The notes beneath the pieces are model-generated. The model worked only from the letters and a program-made list of their open reading frames with translations. It did no database searches and had not been told where the DNA came from. From assembly GCA_964524835.1 (NCBI GenBank), contig CAZGEG010000015.1, forward strand, positions 1 through 64,000: a stretch of DNA of 64,000 bases, given 5' to 3'. This DNA comes from JACRCG01 sp964524835. GTDB lineage: Bacteria > Desulfobacterota > Desulfuromonadia > Geobacterales > Pseudopelobacteraceae. The position numbers were made by a program, and so were the translations under genes. Below, one piece after another: positions 41,099-50,451 of this stretch; position 1 is the first letter of the stretch; each line of letters opens with the position of its first letter.

Positions 41099-43552
41099 AT
41101 GAAAATCAAAACCAAGCTAATTCTCAACATGGTTATCGGCGCGGTGGCGATCTGGTCGATCGTCATCACCAGCATCTTCAGCATGACCTTCATCAAGGGG
41201 AAGCTCTCCTACCTGACCCAGAAGAGCACCCCCTACCAGATGCGCACCGTTGAATTCCAGAAGGAACTGCAGAGCGCTATTACCGATCTGGTCAAGGTTA
41301 ATTCCGCCAGGGATTTGAAGGAATTTCAGTCCTTCAAGTCGGAAGCCGAGAAATCCCTTGCCGCATTCAAGACCTCGCAGCAGTCGCTGGAAGAGATGAG
41401 CAGCAGCAAGCTTGGGGCAGAAGAAGAACTATCCGGAATTGCCGATGAGCTTTTCACTGCGGCAAACGCCCGGATCGCCTCCGAAAAGGCAGCTACAGAT
41501 GCGGCGGGCAAGGTCACCCAGCAGATGAAAGAATCCTCCGCACGACTTAAGGATTTGGACAAACGCATACGCATACTGCAGACAGGCCGAAATAATACCT
41601 TTGCGGCGGCATTGAAGGATACGGGTAAATATTCAACAAGGCTTCGCAGCGTGGAGGAGCTCCGCAACCTGTACAAAGACCTGCAGCTGATCTTTGTGAC
41701 GGTGCAGAACGCCCAGAAACCCACCGCTGTATTGATCGCCAAGGGCAAAGTCAACTCGGTGCTGGCCCGTATCGACAAGAACGATTACCGCAATGAAAAT
41801 CAGGCTATAGGGAGCGACACAAAAGTTGTTTCCGACAAACTGAATGAGTATATCAAACTCCAGACCGCCGCCCTTTCGGCCAAGGATGACGCCGAGGGCA
41901 AAAACAAGGCACTGGAACCGGGAAAAGATCTTTCGGAAAAGCTGAATGGGCTGTACCTGGCTCTGGACCAGGAGGCAACACTCGCTACTGAAAAGGTAGG
42001 GATCGAAACACAGAAACAGGGAAGCAGCTTCGGTCAATCCAATGCTGCCAATACGATCCTGCTGGACAACTCGGAGCTGGTTGCCCTTGGGCTCATGGTG
42101 GAGGGGCAGACCAACAGGCTCTTCACTCTCAATTCCACCGCAGAGATCGACAAGCTTGATCCCGAGATAAAGAGCCTTTTCACCCGCATAACCGAACGCA
42201 CTGCCGTCGTGGAAAAATCCCTCCTCAAACTTGGGGCAAAGGATGAGCTTAAATTACTAAAAGCAGCGACATCGTCACTATCCGCCATCCGGAACCAGCT
42301 GTATGCCGAAGATGGTATCATCAGCGCACTGAAAAAGCGGATTTCCTCCACCGAGCTGACAGTCAAGGCCGGGGAAAAGCTGCGTGCAGTCGTTGTCAAG
42401 CAAGGGGAGAAGGGAAAGGAAACAACTTCTGCCGCCAAGGGTGAACAGGAAAAAGCGATCGGCGCCGTCAACAAGATGGTCAAAACAAGCATTGTACTGC
42501 TGCTTGCCATCGGCTCGGCTGCCGCAATCATCGGCACCTTCTTCGGTGTGTGGGGCTTCCGTTCGGTCATCAAACCGCTCAACCAGCTGATCACCGTGGC
42601 TGAAAGTGTTGCCGACGGAAATCTGCACGTCAGCGATATCCGGAAAAGCAGCGACGAGTTCGGCCAGGTGCAGGGCGCGATGGAAAAGATGGTGCACAAT
42701 CTGCGTGAAATGGTCGGCCGAATCAGCGTTTCCACCGCAACGGTTGCCAGCAGCTCGGAGGAGCTTGCCTCCACCGCCAATGAACTGGAGCGCAATTCCC
42801 TGACCCAGACCAACGGAATTGAAACCACCGTGACCGCCATGACCGAAATGGTCCAGACCATTCAGGATGTCTCCGGCAATGCCATGAACACCTCCGACTC
42901 GGCCGGCCGTATGAAGCAGATCGCCCTGGACGGACAAAAAGCCCTGGATACGACCTCAAAGGAGTTGTTCGCCTTTGCCGACATCGTGCGCCAGTCGGCT
43001 GAAAAGACCGAGGCCCTGGGTGCAAAGTCGGAGGCTATCAACGAGATCGTCGAGATGATCAAGGACATCGCCGACCAGACCAACCTGCTGGCACTGAATG
43101 CCTCCATCGAGGCGGCCCGGGCCGGCGATATGGGACGCGGCTTCGCGGTTGTGGCAGACAGCGTCCGCCAGCTGGCCCACCGCACCATTGAATCTTCCGG
43201 CGAAATCAGCCGAACCGTCAAGGATATGCACGACGAAGTTGACGCATCGGTGCAGATTATGAAAAAAGAGCGCATTGCGATTGAAGGAATAATTCAGCAT
43301 GTCAACGGCACGATAAGATCTATGGGAGATATTGTTGAGCACGTCGAGCAGGTCTTCAATATGGTTCAGACCATCGCCACCGCCACCGAAGAGCAATCGG
43401 CAACTGCCGAGGATGTCAACCGCACCATGGTCGGTATAAATGATGTTACACGGCAATTAACAGTATCGGTGGGCGAAATAAAGGGAACATCCGAAAATTT
43501 TGCAAAACTGGCGTCCGACCTGCAGCAGATGGTCGGCTGGTTCAGATTATAA
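41099..43552 (+). CDS. Methyl-accepting chemotaxis protein, large periplasmic sensor
   Basis: 817 residues from the ATG at 41099 (GGGA nine bases ahead); an ATG three codons upstream is too close to that site. It has an N-terminal helix (LILNMVIGAVAIWSIVITSIF), a helical periplasmic region of roughly 420 residues, a second helix (VLLLAIGSAAAIIGTFFGVWGF), HAMP, and the cytoplasmic signalling tip IKDIADQTNLLALNASIEAARAGDMGRGFAVVADSVRQLAH. No C-terminal CheR-tether pentapeptide is present. The long helical sensor resembles helical-bundle types. Two PstS-like binding proteins follow. Confidence 0.9.
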   Translation: MKIKTKLILNMVIGAVAIWSIVITSIFSMTFIKGKLSYLTQKSTPYQMRTVEFQKELQSAITDLVKVNSARDLKEFQSFKSEAEKSLAAFKTSQQSLEEMSSSKLGAEEELSGIADELFTAANARIASEKAATDAAGKVTQQMKESSARLKDLDKRIRILQTGRNNTFAAALKDTGKYSTRLRSVEELRNLYKDLQLIFVTVQNAQKPTAVLIAKGKVNSVLARIDKNDYRNENQAIGSDTKVVSDKLNEYIKLQTAALSAKDDAEGKNKALEPGKDLSEKLNGLYLALDQEATLATEKVGIETQKQGSSFGQSNAANTILLDNSELVALGLMVEGQTNRLFTLNSTAEIDKLDPEIKSLFTRITERTAVVEKSLLKLGAKDELKLLKAATSSLSAIRNQLYAEDGIISALKKRISSTELTVKAGEKLRAVVVKQGEKGKETTSAAKGEQEKAIGAVNKMVKTSIVLLLAIGSAAAIIGTFFGVWGFRSVIKPLNQLITVAESVADGNLHVSDIRKSSDEFGQVQGAMEKMVHNLREMVGRISVSTATVASSSEELASTANELERNSLTQTNGIETTVTAMTEMVQTIQDVSGNAMNTSDSAGRMKQIALDGQKALDTTSKELFAFADIVRQSAEKTEALGAKSEAINEIVEMIKDIADQTNLLALNASIEAARAGDMGRGFAVVADSVRQLAHRTIESSGEISRTVKDMHDEVDASVQIMKKERIAIEGIIQHVNGTIRSMGDIVEHVEQVFNMVQTIATATEEQSATAEDVNRTMVGINDVTRQLTVSVGEIKGTSENFAKLASDLQQMVGWFRL

Positions 43553-43646
43553 AACGCATTTAATCCAAAAGTGCTGCTGCTTGCCTCTGCAGGCTGTCAA
43601 GCGAAATAAACAGCTATCCAACACAACTAAAAAGGAGAATACCCGT

Positions 43647-44402
43647 ATGAAAAGTTTAGCCCTTGCCGTTGCTGTTTCCCTGTTATGTTCCACCGTCGCA
43701 CTTGCGCAGCCACTGAAGATTGCTGCTGGATCTACGGCGACCGACATGATCGTCAACCCCGTCAAAGTGCCGTTTGAAAAGGCCACCGGCATCCTGTTGG
43801 AATCCTACAAAATGGCAGGCAAAGCCGCTATTGCCCAGCTTGGCAAAGGAGAAGTGCAGGCAGCCATAACCGACGCATCTCTGGAAAACATAACCGCCGA
43901 TATCAAAAAGGGAGCCATTGTTTTTGCTGACGTATCCAAGCTCAAGGCAATCCCCATCCTGCAGACCAGTTCAGTTGTGGTAGTTCACAAGTCCAACCCG
44001 GTATCAGCCCTGAACAAGGATGAGCTTAAAGCAATTTTCAGCGGCAAGACAGTTAACTGGAAAGCGGTTGGTGGCAATGAAGCCCCGATCATCGTCGCCA
44101 TATCGAGTAATAATAAAGGAACACTGGCCGAGTTTTCACGCCAGATCATGAATAACGAAGAGTTGCTCGCGGAACCGGCAACTGTTGCAGGCGATCAGGA
44201 CGTTAAGGACTTCGTAGCATCAACCCCGGAAGCGATTGGGGTATTGCCTTCAATGGCTATGGTAGACAGTTCGGTAAAGCCACCTTCAACCCCGGACATT
44301 TCCAAGACTGTAAGCCTGTATACCGTCGGTGAACCGAGCGGAGATGTAAAGAAGTTGCTTGATTATCTGAACGGAGCAGGAAAGACATTTATCAAAAAAT
44401 AA
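43647..44402 (+). CDS. PstS-like periplasmic binding protein
   Basis: 251 residues from the ATG at 43647, nine bases after AAGGAG. A signal peptide (MKSLALAVAVSLLCSTVALA) is followed by a PBP-like domain: LKIAAGSTATDMIVNPVKVPFEKATG, VVVVHKSNPVSALNKDELKAIFSGKTVNWKAVGG and TPEAIGVLPSMAMVD. It resembles PstS-type phosphate-binding proteins but no pst permease is near. It follows a chemoreceptor gene by 94 bases, so it may present a ligand to it. An immediate second copy follows. Confidence 0.85.
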   Translation: MKSLALAVAVSLLCSTVALAQPLKIAAGSTATDMIVNPVKVPFEKATGILLESYKMAGKAAIAQLGKGEVQAAITDASLENITADIKKGAIVFADVSKLKAIPILQTSSVVVVHKSNPVSALNKDELKAIFSGKTVNWKAVGGNEAPIIVAISSNNKGTLAEFSRQIMNNEELLAEPATVAGDQDVKDFVASTPEAIGVLPSMAMVDSSVKPPSTPDISKTVSLYTVGEPSGDVKKLLDYLNGAGKTFIKK

Positions 44403-44403
44403 T

Positions 44404-45138
44404 TTCATAACAACCCTGGCCCTTTCCGTTTCACTGGCAACCGCCGCCGAGATCAAACTGGGGGGAGGCGGAGCATCCGTCGCTACCGTATTCACCCCGG
44501 TCAAAGCACCTTTTGAAAAAGCCACCGGCAATAACCTGATCATCCTGCAGAGCACCCCTAAAGACGGCCTCAAGCAGCTCTGGAAAGGTGATCTGGAAGT
44601 AGCGGTTACGGCCGTCGGACTGGACGGCATGATCGCCGGGGCCGCCAAGGATGGTGTCACCATCGACAAAGCAGCCCTGCAGACCGTCGAGATCGGCACC
44701 AACAAGACAGTCGTCCTGCTGCACCAATCCAACCCGGTCGCCAGCCTGACCAAGGAGCAGATGAAGGGACTCTTCACCGGCAAGATCACCAACTGGAAAG
44801 ATGTCGGCGGCAAAGATGCCCCGGTGCTTGTCGTATGGGGCAAGAACTCCCCCGGCCAGAATGCCCTCTTCACCAAGATAATTCTGGATGGCGAGAAGAT
44901 CATTGCCGAGAACCAGGAGACCACGGATTACAATGGGATCAAGGACACCGTCGCTACTAACCCCGAAGCGATCGGCATTGATCCTCTCGGCATGGTTGAC
45001 AATTCGGTCAAGGGCATCAAGCCTTCACCCGAAGCCAACAGCCCGATCCTGCTGATTACCAAAGGGGCGACGTCGGCGTCGGTCAAGCAGTTGATCGACT
45101 TCATCAAGACTGAAGGGAAAAAGTACATCAAGGAATAG
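44404..45138 (+). pseudogene. Second PstS-like binding protein, start codon missing
   Basis: The frame reads FITTLALSVSLATAAEIKLGGGGASVATVFTPVKAPFEKATG and then a full PBP domain to FIKTEGKKYIKE, clearly paralogous to the preceding gene. It begins directly after that gene's stop, in the +1 frame, with no ATG, GTG or TTG before 44629. The leader and initiation codon of a former MKKFITTLAL start seem to be deleted at an A-rich junction. The rest of the frame is intact. It may be silent, read through a frameshift, or begin with ATA at 44407. Confidence 0.8.
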
Positions 45139-45179
45139 CCGCACTGACTTTAATATAGAAACATCATTGCTTCGAACAC

Positions 45180-45222
45180 ACCGGGTAGGCAGTCTGGAAA
45201 CAGGCAGTCTTCCCGGTGCTTT
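45180..45222 (+). terminator. Terminator-like hairpin after the second binding protein
   Basis: ACCGGG and CCCGGT enclose a partly paired GGCAGTCTG / CAGGCAGTC region and are followed by GCTTTATTT. The remaining 45223-45549 shows no gene. Confidence 0.5.
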
Positions 45223-45549
45223 ATTTCAGTACGCAGCAAGTCCGGCAGTAACGATTTAAACTGCATAGCCACCCTCGTCATCATTCTTCCATACTGTTAC
45301 CTCGATTCACAGAACTGTTCACCAGAGGGTCATTCTGGTCTTTGGTTCGCCCCACGACACACCTCCTTGCATATCCGCACAAAATTTCTATAATTACCCG
45401 TTTTTTTAACAAACATGATTATAATGTTGTATGATCATGTCTGGATTCAAGATCATCAAAAGTCCAGTTTCCCGTATCTGCAATTCACTTGTACACATTG
45501 ATAGGCACTGACTGACATGGTGCAATACGTATAACTCGGGAGAAAATGT

Positions 45550-47166
45550 ATGTCACAACACGATTTTACCGATTCATCCGCACGGGCAGGCAGAAAAACC
45601 GGCATTGCCACCAAGATTCTCGTAGCGGCAACCCTGGCCCTGGTGACAGGCCTCGTTATCGTGGGAGGAGCGGCCCTGTACCTGGAAAGACAGGCGCTGG
45701 TCGGACTGCAGAAGGAAAACAGCCTGACATTTGTCAATGTCATGGGAGATGACATAAAAACCGCGATGATGGCAGACGACATGAAAAAAGTTGATGCCTA
45801 CATCAAAGACGTCATTGAAAAAAAACGGGCTGTGTCTTTTTCCATATACAACGAGAAGGGTGAGGAACGCGGCACCGGCGCAAAGGGTGATTCACTCGTA
45901 GCAGAGGTATTAAAAAGCAATACAACTGCAAGTTCCGAGGGTATCCAAAACGGCACTCACATTCTTGAGACCGTGCTTCCTCTCCCCAACGAAGAACGCT
46001 GCCAGAGCTGTCATGACAAGGAAACTAAGATGCTGGGGGCACTCAAGCTCAACACCAGCATCGAGCAGGGTTACGCGGCAAGCAGGGAAGCCACCCTGTG
46101 GCTCCTCGTTTCCGGTTTAGTGGCGCTGGTCGCCAGCTTCATCTGCCTGATGATCGTCCTGCGCATAACCGTCACACGGAAGCTCAACGACTTTGTTGCC
46201 AAGGTAACCGATCTCGCCAGGGGCGAGGGGGATCTTACCAAACAGATCGTTGTCAGGTCCAATGACGAATTCGGGCAGCTTGCCGACGAAATAAACTCGC
46301 TCGTGGATAAAATCAGGAGGATAATCTCCCAGATTGCCCAGACCAGTGAGCAGGTATCCTCCTCTGCCGTGGAACTACAGTCCACTGCCGTCCAGATGGC
46401 CGCCGGTGCCGAGGAGGTGGCAGCCCAGGCCGAAACTGTGGCCACGGCTGGTGAAGAAATGTCAGCCACGTCCGGAGACATTGCCCAGAACTGCCAGATG
46501 GCTTCGGAAGGTTCTCAGCAGGCCAGTGCAGCCGCAGTTTCCGGGGCCCGGGTTGTGAACGAGACCATTGGCGTGATGAACAGCATCGCCGAACGGGTCA
46601 TGAGCTCCGCAAAAGCGGTTGAAAGCCTGGGAAGCCGCTCCGACCAGATCGGGGAAATCGTCGGTACCATCGAAGACATCGCCGACCAGACCAACCTGCT
46701 GGCTTTGAATGCCGCTATCGAGGCGGCCCGGGCGGGAGAGCAGGGAAGAGGCTTCGCCGTTGTCGCCGACGAGGTGCGGGCACTGGCCGAGCGCACCACA
46801 CGTGCGACCAAGGAAATCGGCGGGATGATCAAGGCCATCCAGCAGGAAACAAAGGGCGCGGTGATCGCCATGGAAGAGGGGGTCAACGAAGTCTCCAAGG
46901 GGAGCGAGAAGGCGGCCGACTCCGGCAGGGCTCTCGAACAGATCCTCCAGCAGATCAACGACGTCAACGCCCAGATTCACCAGGTTGCCACGGCCGCCGA
47001 ACAGCAGACCGCCACGACCTCGGAAATCAGCAACAACATGCAGCATATCACCGAAGTCGTCGGCAAGACCTCCCAGGGGGCCAGAGATTCAGCTTCTGCA
47101 GCCAACCGGCTTTCCGTGCTTGCCGACGATCTGCGGCGAATAGTGAGCCAATTCAAAATCGATTAA
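45550..47166 (+). CDS. Methyl-accepting chemotaxis protein with periplasmic c-type haem motif
   Basis: 538 residues. Two membrane helices (ILVAATLALVTGLVIVGGAALYL, LWLLVSGLVALVASFICLMIVL) frame a periplasmic domain of about 140 residues that carries CQSCH (near residue 158), a covalent haem-binding motif. Geobacter chemoreceptors with a haem in a PAS-like periplasmic domain are known (GSU0935, GSU0582 type) and are thought to sense redox or small gases. A HAMP domain and the tip IEDIADQTNLLALNAAIEAARAGEQGRGFAVVADEVRALAERTT follow. The start has a CGGGAG site ten bases ahead. Confidence 0.92.
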   Translation: MSQHDFTDSSARAGRKTGIATKILVAATLALVTGLVIVGGAALYLERQALVGLQKENSLTFVNVMGDDIKTAMMADDMKKVDAYIKDVIEKKRAVSFSIYNEKGEERGTGAKGDSLVAEVLKSNTTASSEGIQNGTHILETVLPLPNEERCQSCHDKETKMLGALKLNTSIEQGYAASREATLWLLVSGLVALVASFICLMIVLRITVTRKLNDFVAKVTDLARGEGDLTKQIVVRSNDEFGQLADEINSLVDKIRRIISQIAQTSEQVSSSAVELQSTAVQMAAGAEEVAAQAETVATAGEEMSATSGDIAQNCQMASEGSQQASAAAVSGARVVNETIGVMNSIAERVMSSAKAVESLGSRSDQIGEIVGTIEDIADQTNLLALNAAIEAARAGEQGRGFAVVADEVRALAERTTRATKEIGGMIKAIQQETKGAVIAMEEGVNEVSKGSEKAADSGRALEQILQQINDVNAQIHQVATAAEQQTATTSEISNNMQHITEVVGKTSQGARDSASAANRLSVLADDLRRIVSQFKID

Positions 47167-47211
47167 GCGAACACGTTATATTCCGCAATAAATATCATCA
47201 CCGATGACGAA

Positions 47212-47253
47212 TGACATTTAATAGGCCGGGAAAACCCGGCCTATTAAATGTCA
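47212..47253. terminator. Long perfect hairpin after the haem chemoreceptor
   Basis: Arms of 19 bases (TGACATTTAATAGGCCGGG and its inverse complement) around AAAA. No T-run follows on the plus strand beyond the stem, but the lower stem is A/T-rich, so it can end transcription in either direction. Confidence 0.7.
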
Positions 47254-47330
47254 CAGCTTAAATTGATCGCTTCCGAGAAGCAACTTTGTTAAGATGCCAG
47301 TCACAATCATCTTCCGGAGGTCATTTGTTT

Positions 47331-48155
47331 ATGAAGTGCCGTCTGCAGCTGCTGGCCCTGTTGTTCTTTTCGCTATCCATCTCCCTTTCACATGCCGCCC
47401 CGCCTGAAATAAAAAAGAGTCAGCCTGCCCTGAGTCAGGAAGTCCGGGTTCCGATCCTCCTCTACCACCGTTTCGGTCCGACGGTCGCCGACGGCATGAC
47501 CATAACCACGCCGGTGTTCGAGTCTCACCTCAAATACCTGAGAGACAATGGCTATAAAGTCATCCCGCTGCGGCAGCTGGTCGACTGGTATCAGAAGAAG
47601 GGGCCCGCACCGGCTGCCAAATCGGTGGTTATCGTCGAGGATGATGCGCATAAAACCGTGTACACTGACATGCTGCCGCTTGCGAAGAAGTACAACGTCC
47701 CGGTAACGGTGTTCATCTATCCCTCAGCGGTTTCAAACGCCAAATACGCCATGACCTGGGACCAGATCCGTGAGTTGAAGAAGACCGGCCTGTTCGACTT
47801 CCAGAGCCATACCTACTGGCACCCGAACTTCAAGCGGGACAAGAAAAAGATGACGCCGCAGGAATATGAAAAGTCGGTGGCGACCCAGCTGACCAAGTCA
47901 AAGGCGAAGATCGAAAAGGAGTTGGGCGGAAAGGTGGACATGCTGGCCTGGCCGTTCGGCATATTTGACGATGAGCTGCTGAAGAAAGCAGCCGCCGCCG
48001 GTTATGCCGCAACCTTCACAATTGTGGCCCATCATGCCGGTCCTGCGGACAGCGTGGCGAAACTTCCCCGCTATCTCCTGATAAATTCGGATCAGGGGAA
48101 GGCCTTCGCGCAGATAGTGTCCGGGACCGCGCCGCAGCGAAATATCGCCTACTGA
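47331..48155 (+). CDS. Secreted polysaccharide deacetylase-like protein
   Basis: 274 residues from the ATG at 47331 with CGGAGG ten bases ahead. A signal peptide (LQLLALLFFSLSISLSHA) precedes a NodB-homology domain: VPILLYHRFGPTVADGMTITTPVFESHLKYL, the metal motif FQSHTYWH and MLAWPFGIFDDELLKKAAAAGY. In the first motif the usual TFDDG reads IVEDDA, so the general-base Asp is replaced by Glu while the metal Asp remains. It may act on poly-N-acetylglucosamine or peptidoglycan, or be inactive. A terminator follows. Confidence 0.82.
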   Translation: MKCRLQLLALLFFSLSISLSHAAPPEIKKSQPALSQEVRVPILLYHRFGPTVADGMTITTPVFESHLKYLRDNGYKVIPLRQLVDWYQKKGPAPAAKSVVIVEDDAHKTVYTDMLPLAKKYNVPVTVFIYPSAVSNAKYAMTWDQIRELKKTGLFDFQSHTYWHPNFKRDKKKMTPQEYEKSVATQLTKSKAKIEKELGGKVDMLAWPFGIFDDELLKKAAAAGYAATFTIVAHHAGPADSVAKLPRYLLINSDQGKAFAQIVSGTAPQRNIAY

Positions 48156-48252
48156 TGCAGGGGAATGATCCCGTCCAGACCAGCCGCTCCGTGAGGTTCA
48201 GTTTACACTGTACGTGAATTGATTTTCTACATGCAGAAGTTACATAACAGTT

Positions 48253-48280
48253 AAGGCCCACATTTTTGTGGGCCTTTCGT
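48253..48280 (+). terminator. Terminator of the deacetylase gene
   Basis: AAGGCCCACA / TGTGGGCCTT with a four-base loop, then TTCGTCTT. Confidence 0.85.
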
Positions 48281-48560
48281 CTTCACACCTCATTGGAAAT
48301 GTTGGACGGCAGATGAGTAAAAATCATGTAGGAAAAAGCCGTCCAATATTCCGATCAACTCAAGACATTCTCCTCCGCCCCCCGGATGTTGCATTCAGCA
48401 TCAGATTCTTCGCCAGAAGGAAGAAAAGGGCTAGACTTTTCTGTCTAACCCTCTGATTTTATGGTGCACTGCCAGATTTGGAATAGAGTGCTGGACATAT
48501 ATTTCACACACTCACGATAACGATGGCTCAACGTCAAGAAAGGTCGCTGGCACTCTACAC
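48281..48560. other. Intergenic region without recognised gene
   Basis: An open frame at 48268-48456 is not supported by a ribosome site or by its composition. A hairpin AGGGCTAGAC / GTCTAACCCT lies at 48427-48452, followed by CTGATTTT. Confidence 0.5.
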
Positions 48561-48647
48561 TCAGTGGTGTGACTTGTTATATGCTTGAATCTGAACCAGA
48601 TAAGTTATCACAGCGATTGCGCCAATTGAGATTGTATAGTTGAACAT
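48561..48647 (-). CDS. Small membrane protein, 28 residues
   Basis: MFNYTISIGAIAVITYLV then QIQAYNKSHH, preceded by GGAGGAGG five bases ahead of the ATG. One hydrophobic helix of about 15 residues is followed by a short polar tail. It has the size and shape of KdpF- or CydX-like small subunits, but no such complex is encoded nearby. The strong ribosome site and helix are the only support. Confidence 0.55.
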   Translation of the reverse strand: MFNYTISIGAIAVITYLVQIQAYNKSHH

Positions 48648-48682
48648 CTTTTCCTCCTCCTCTTCCGTTCAAACAACAATAA

Positions 48683-48724
48683 GGGGCAGACTGAGATTCT
48701 AAACAGCCTGCCCCCATTTTTTAA
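48683..48724. terminator. Terminator-like hairpin downstream of the DUF3494 gene
   Basis: GGGGCAG-A-CTG and CAG-C-CTGCCCC pair around a ten-base loop. A TTTTTT run follows on the plus strand and a weak TTATTGTTG on the minus strand. Confidence 0.55.
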
Positions 48725-48790
48725 CCCGATTTCAGTCCGAACCATGGCAAACGGGATAAGTGCGTAAACATCAAGAGTTACCGGCCTGTG

Positions 48791-49603
48791 TTACGGGGCG
48801 GTAATGGTATTTGCGATCAAGGTAACCGCAGTCTGTGCCAACGCCCGACCGCTCAGCGTTGCGCCGGTATTCATCGAAATCAGCGTCTGACTCAAAATGA
48901 TTCCCTTGACGTCAGCCGTCGTCCCAAGGGTCGCTTTGCCGGATACCTGCCAGAATATGTTCTTGGCCTGTGCTCCGCCTTTCAGGGTAACTATGGCGCC
49001 GTTGTTCACAACCATATCGCCGGCCATCTGCAGGATCCAGACATCGTTTGGTCCGCCGGCGAGAGTAACTCCATTTGTGATTGAAACGCCTGTGGCCCAT
49101 TTGTAGAGGCCGGGAAGAAGTGTCATCCCGCTGATGTCTCCGCCGCCCAGTTCAGTAAAGTCAGGTGATACTCTGCCGGCGGCGTCAGTAAACGCGATTT
49201 CCATATCGCTTATGGCGGTGGTCATTTTGGTTGGGGTTGGCGGAGCATAATCGGCGGCGTAGATTTTCCCGGTCACTAGTGATGACTTTGAAAATGTATT
49301 CGTGGCATCCGCAATCAGCCCAAATCCGGTCATGGACGTCGCAACGATAGGACTAACACCAATATTGCCAACAATTGCAGTGGTTCCGGTAGTCGTGATT
49401 CCGGTTTTTGTCAGGATCACAAAACTACCGGCAGTGCCAAGATTTACTGCCTTGGGGCCTGCTGCGGTTGTACTAGTGGGGGGATTGCGGTCATCGTCGT
49501 CATTGTCGTGATTCGAACCGGCGAAGGCAGGCAGGCTGCACATAAAAACACTCATAACCAATACCGATAAAAGATACGCTTTCCGTCCGATAAAACTTTT
49601 CAT
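48791..49603 (-). CDS. DUF3494 ice-binding-like secreted protein
   Basis: 270 residues from the ATG at 49603, four bases after AAAGGGAGA. A signal peptide (YLLSVLVMSVFMCSLPAFA) and an Asp-rich spacer (NHDNDDDDRN) are followed by the DUF3494 beta-solenoid: VNLGTAGSFVILTKTGITTTGTTAIVGNIGVSP, then GLYKWATGVSITNGVTLAGGPNDVWILQMAGDMVV, NIFWQVSGKATLGTTADVKGIILSQTLISMNTGATLSGRALAQTAVTL. Members bind ice in psychrophiles; in mesophiles the role may be adhesion. Ice binding here is not shown. Confidence 0.88.
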   Translation of the reverse strand: MKSFIGRKAYLLSVLVMSVFMCSLPAFAGSNHDNDDDDRNPPTSTTAAGPKAVNLGTAGSFVILTKTGITTTGTTAIVGNIGVSPIVATSMTGFGLIADATNTFSKSSLVTGKIYAADYAPPTPTKMTTAISDMEIAFTDAAGRVSPDFTELGGGDISGMTLLPGLYKWATGVSITNGVTLAGGPNDVWILQMAGDMVVNNGAIVTLKGGAQAKNIFWQVSGKATLGTTADVKGIILSQTLISMNTGATLSGRALAQTAVTLIANTITAP

Positions 49604-49654
49604 ACATTCTCCCTTTGATTTAATTTTAATTGCATTAGTTTTGTTACTGACCAT

Positions 49655-50165
49655 CTACCAGGTATCGCTTTCCTTTTTTCACCTCCTTAATAGATATTTT
49701 CATTGCCCACCATTCAGTTTTATCTCCTTCTCAAGAATTATGAAAAATCGCTTTCGAGTGAGACAGTCTAAGTTGCCTACTAAAGAGCAAGCAGCCTGCC
49801 AATCATCGACATAAAAAATAAAACCGGATTAACCAAGTAATATCGGTGCAATAGATCTACAGGAGAGGACATCGGAGAAGAGAAAGTGGAACGTCTGGCC
49901 ACAATTTTCTGCGGAAACCACAGATTTTTGAGGGAACCATTGTGGAAGGAGTGGCAAGTTTAAGCAGTTTTTTTGTACTGAGAGCCGACATTGAAAAAAT
50001 GACCCGGCATCAACGTGCCGATGACCCAGGATACATTTTGAACTTGTCTGCATTGCAGTGTTGCGGGGTATTTAGTTGTTATTCAATGCGGGCAAAACGG
50101 GACGCAGTTTTCTGCACATAAGTTGGTCCCAACTTAAATCAGATCTGCAATTCACATGGCAATAC
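49655..50165. other. Intergenic region, possible insertion-sequence relic
   Basis: No gene is supported. ACATTGAAAAAATGACCCGG and CGATGACCCAGG at 49988-50033 recall the leader sequences found upstream of IS21-type transposase genes, but no transposase is left. An inverted pair CCACAAT / ATTGTGG lies at 49899 and 49939. Confidence 0.35.
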
Positions 50166-50198
50166 GCAAAAAGGGGCTACGACATAAGCCGTAACCCC
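50166..50198 (-). terminator. Terminator of tRNA-Arg
   Basis: On the minus strand GGGGTTAC / GTAGCCCC, an eight-base stem with one G-T pair, is followed by TTTTTGCG. Confidence 0.8.
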
Positions 50199-50207
50199 TT
50201 GATATTT

Positions 50208-50284
50208 TGGTGCGCCTGGAGCGATTCGAACGCCCGACCTACGGATTCGTAGTCCGTTGCTCTATCCAGCTGAGCTACAAGCGC
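50208..50284 (-). tRNA. tRNA-Arg (ACG)
   Basis: 77 bases including an encoded CCA. Acceptor stem GCGCTTG / CAGGCGC with one G-T pair, D loop AGCTCAGCTGGATAGAGC, anticodon loop CTACGAA (anticodon ACG), and T loop TTCGAAT. Confidence 0.95.
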
Positions 50285-50451
50285 ATTAAGAATAGGCTTT
50301 ATAGCGCACTATTCAAATCATTTCAACCTTTTTTTGTTCATTATCGGAGATACTCTATAAAATTCCTGATTTTATCCTACCCTATTGCTGCATTTTCGGA
50401 TATCCTGACATGTTCGAATCAGTCATTTAAAATTATCCTGAAGGCGTAATC

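Noticed and set aside
48268..48456. A 62-residue frame after the deacetylase
   Set aside because: Starts inside a terminator hairpin and has no ribosome site.
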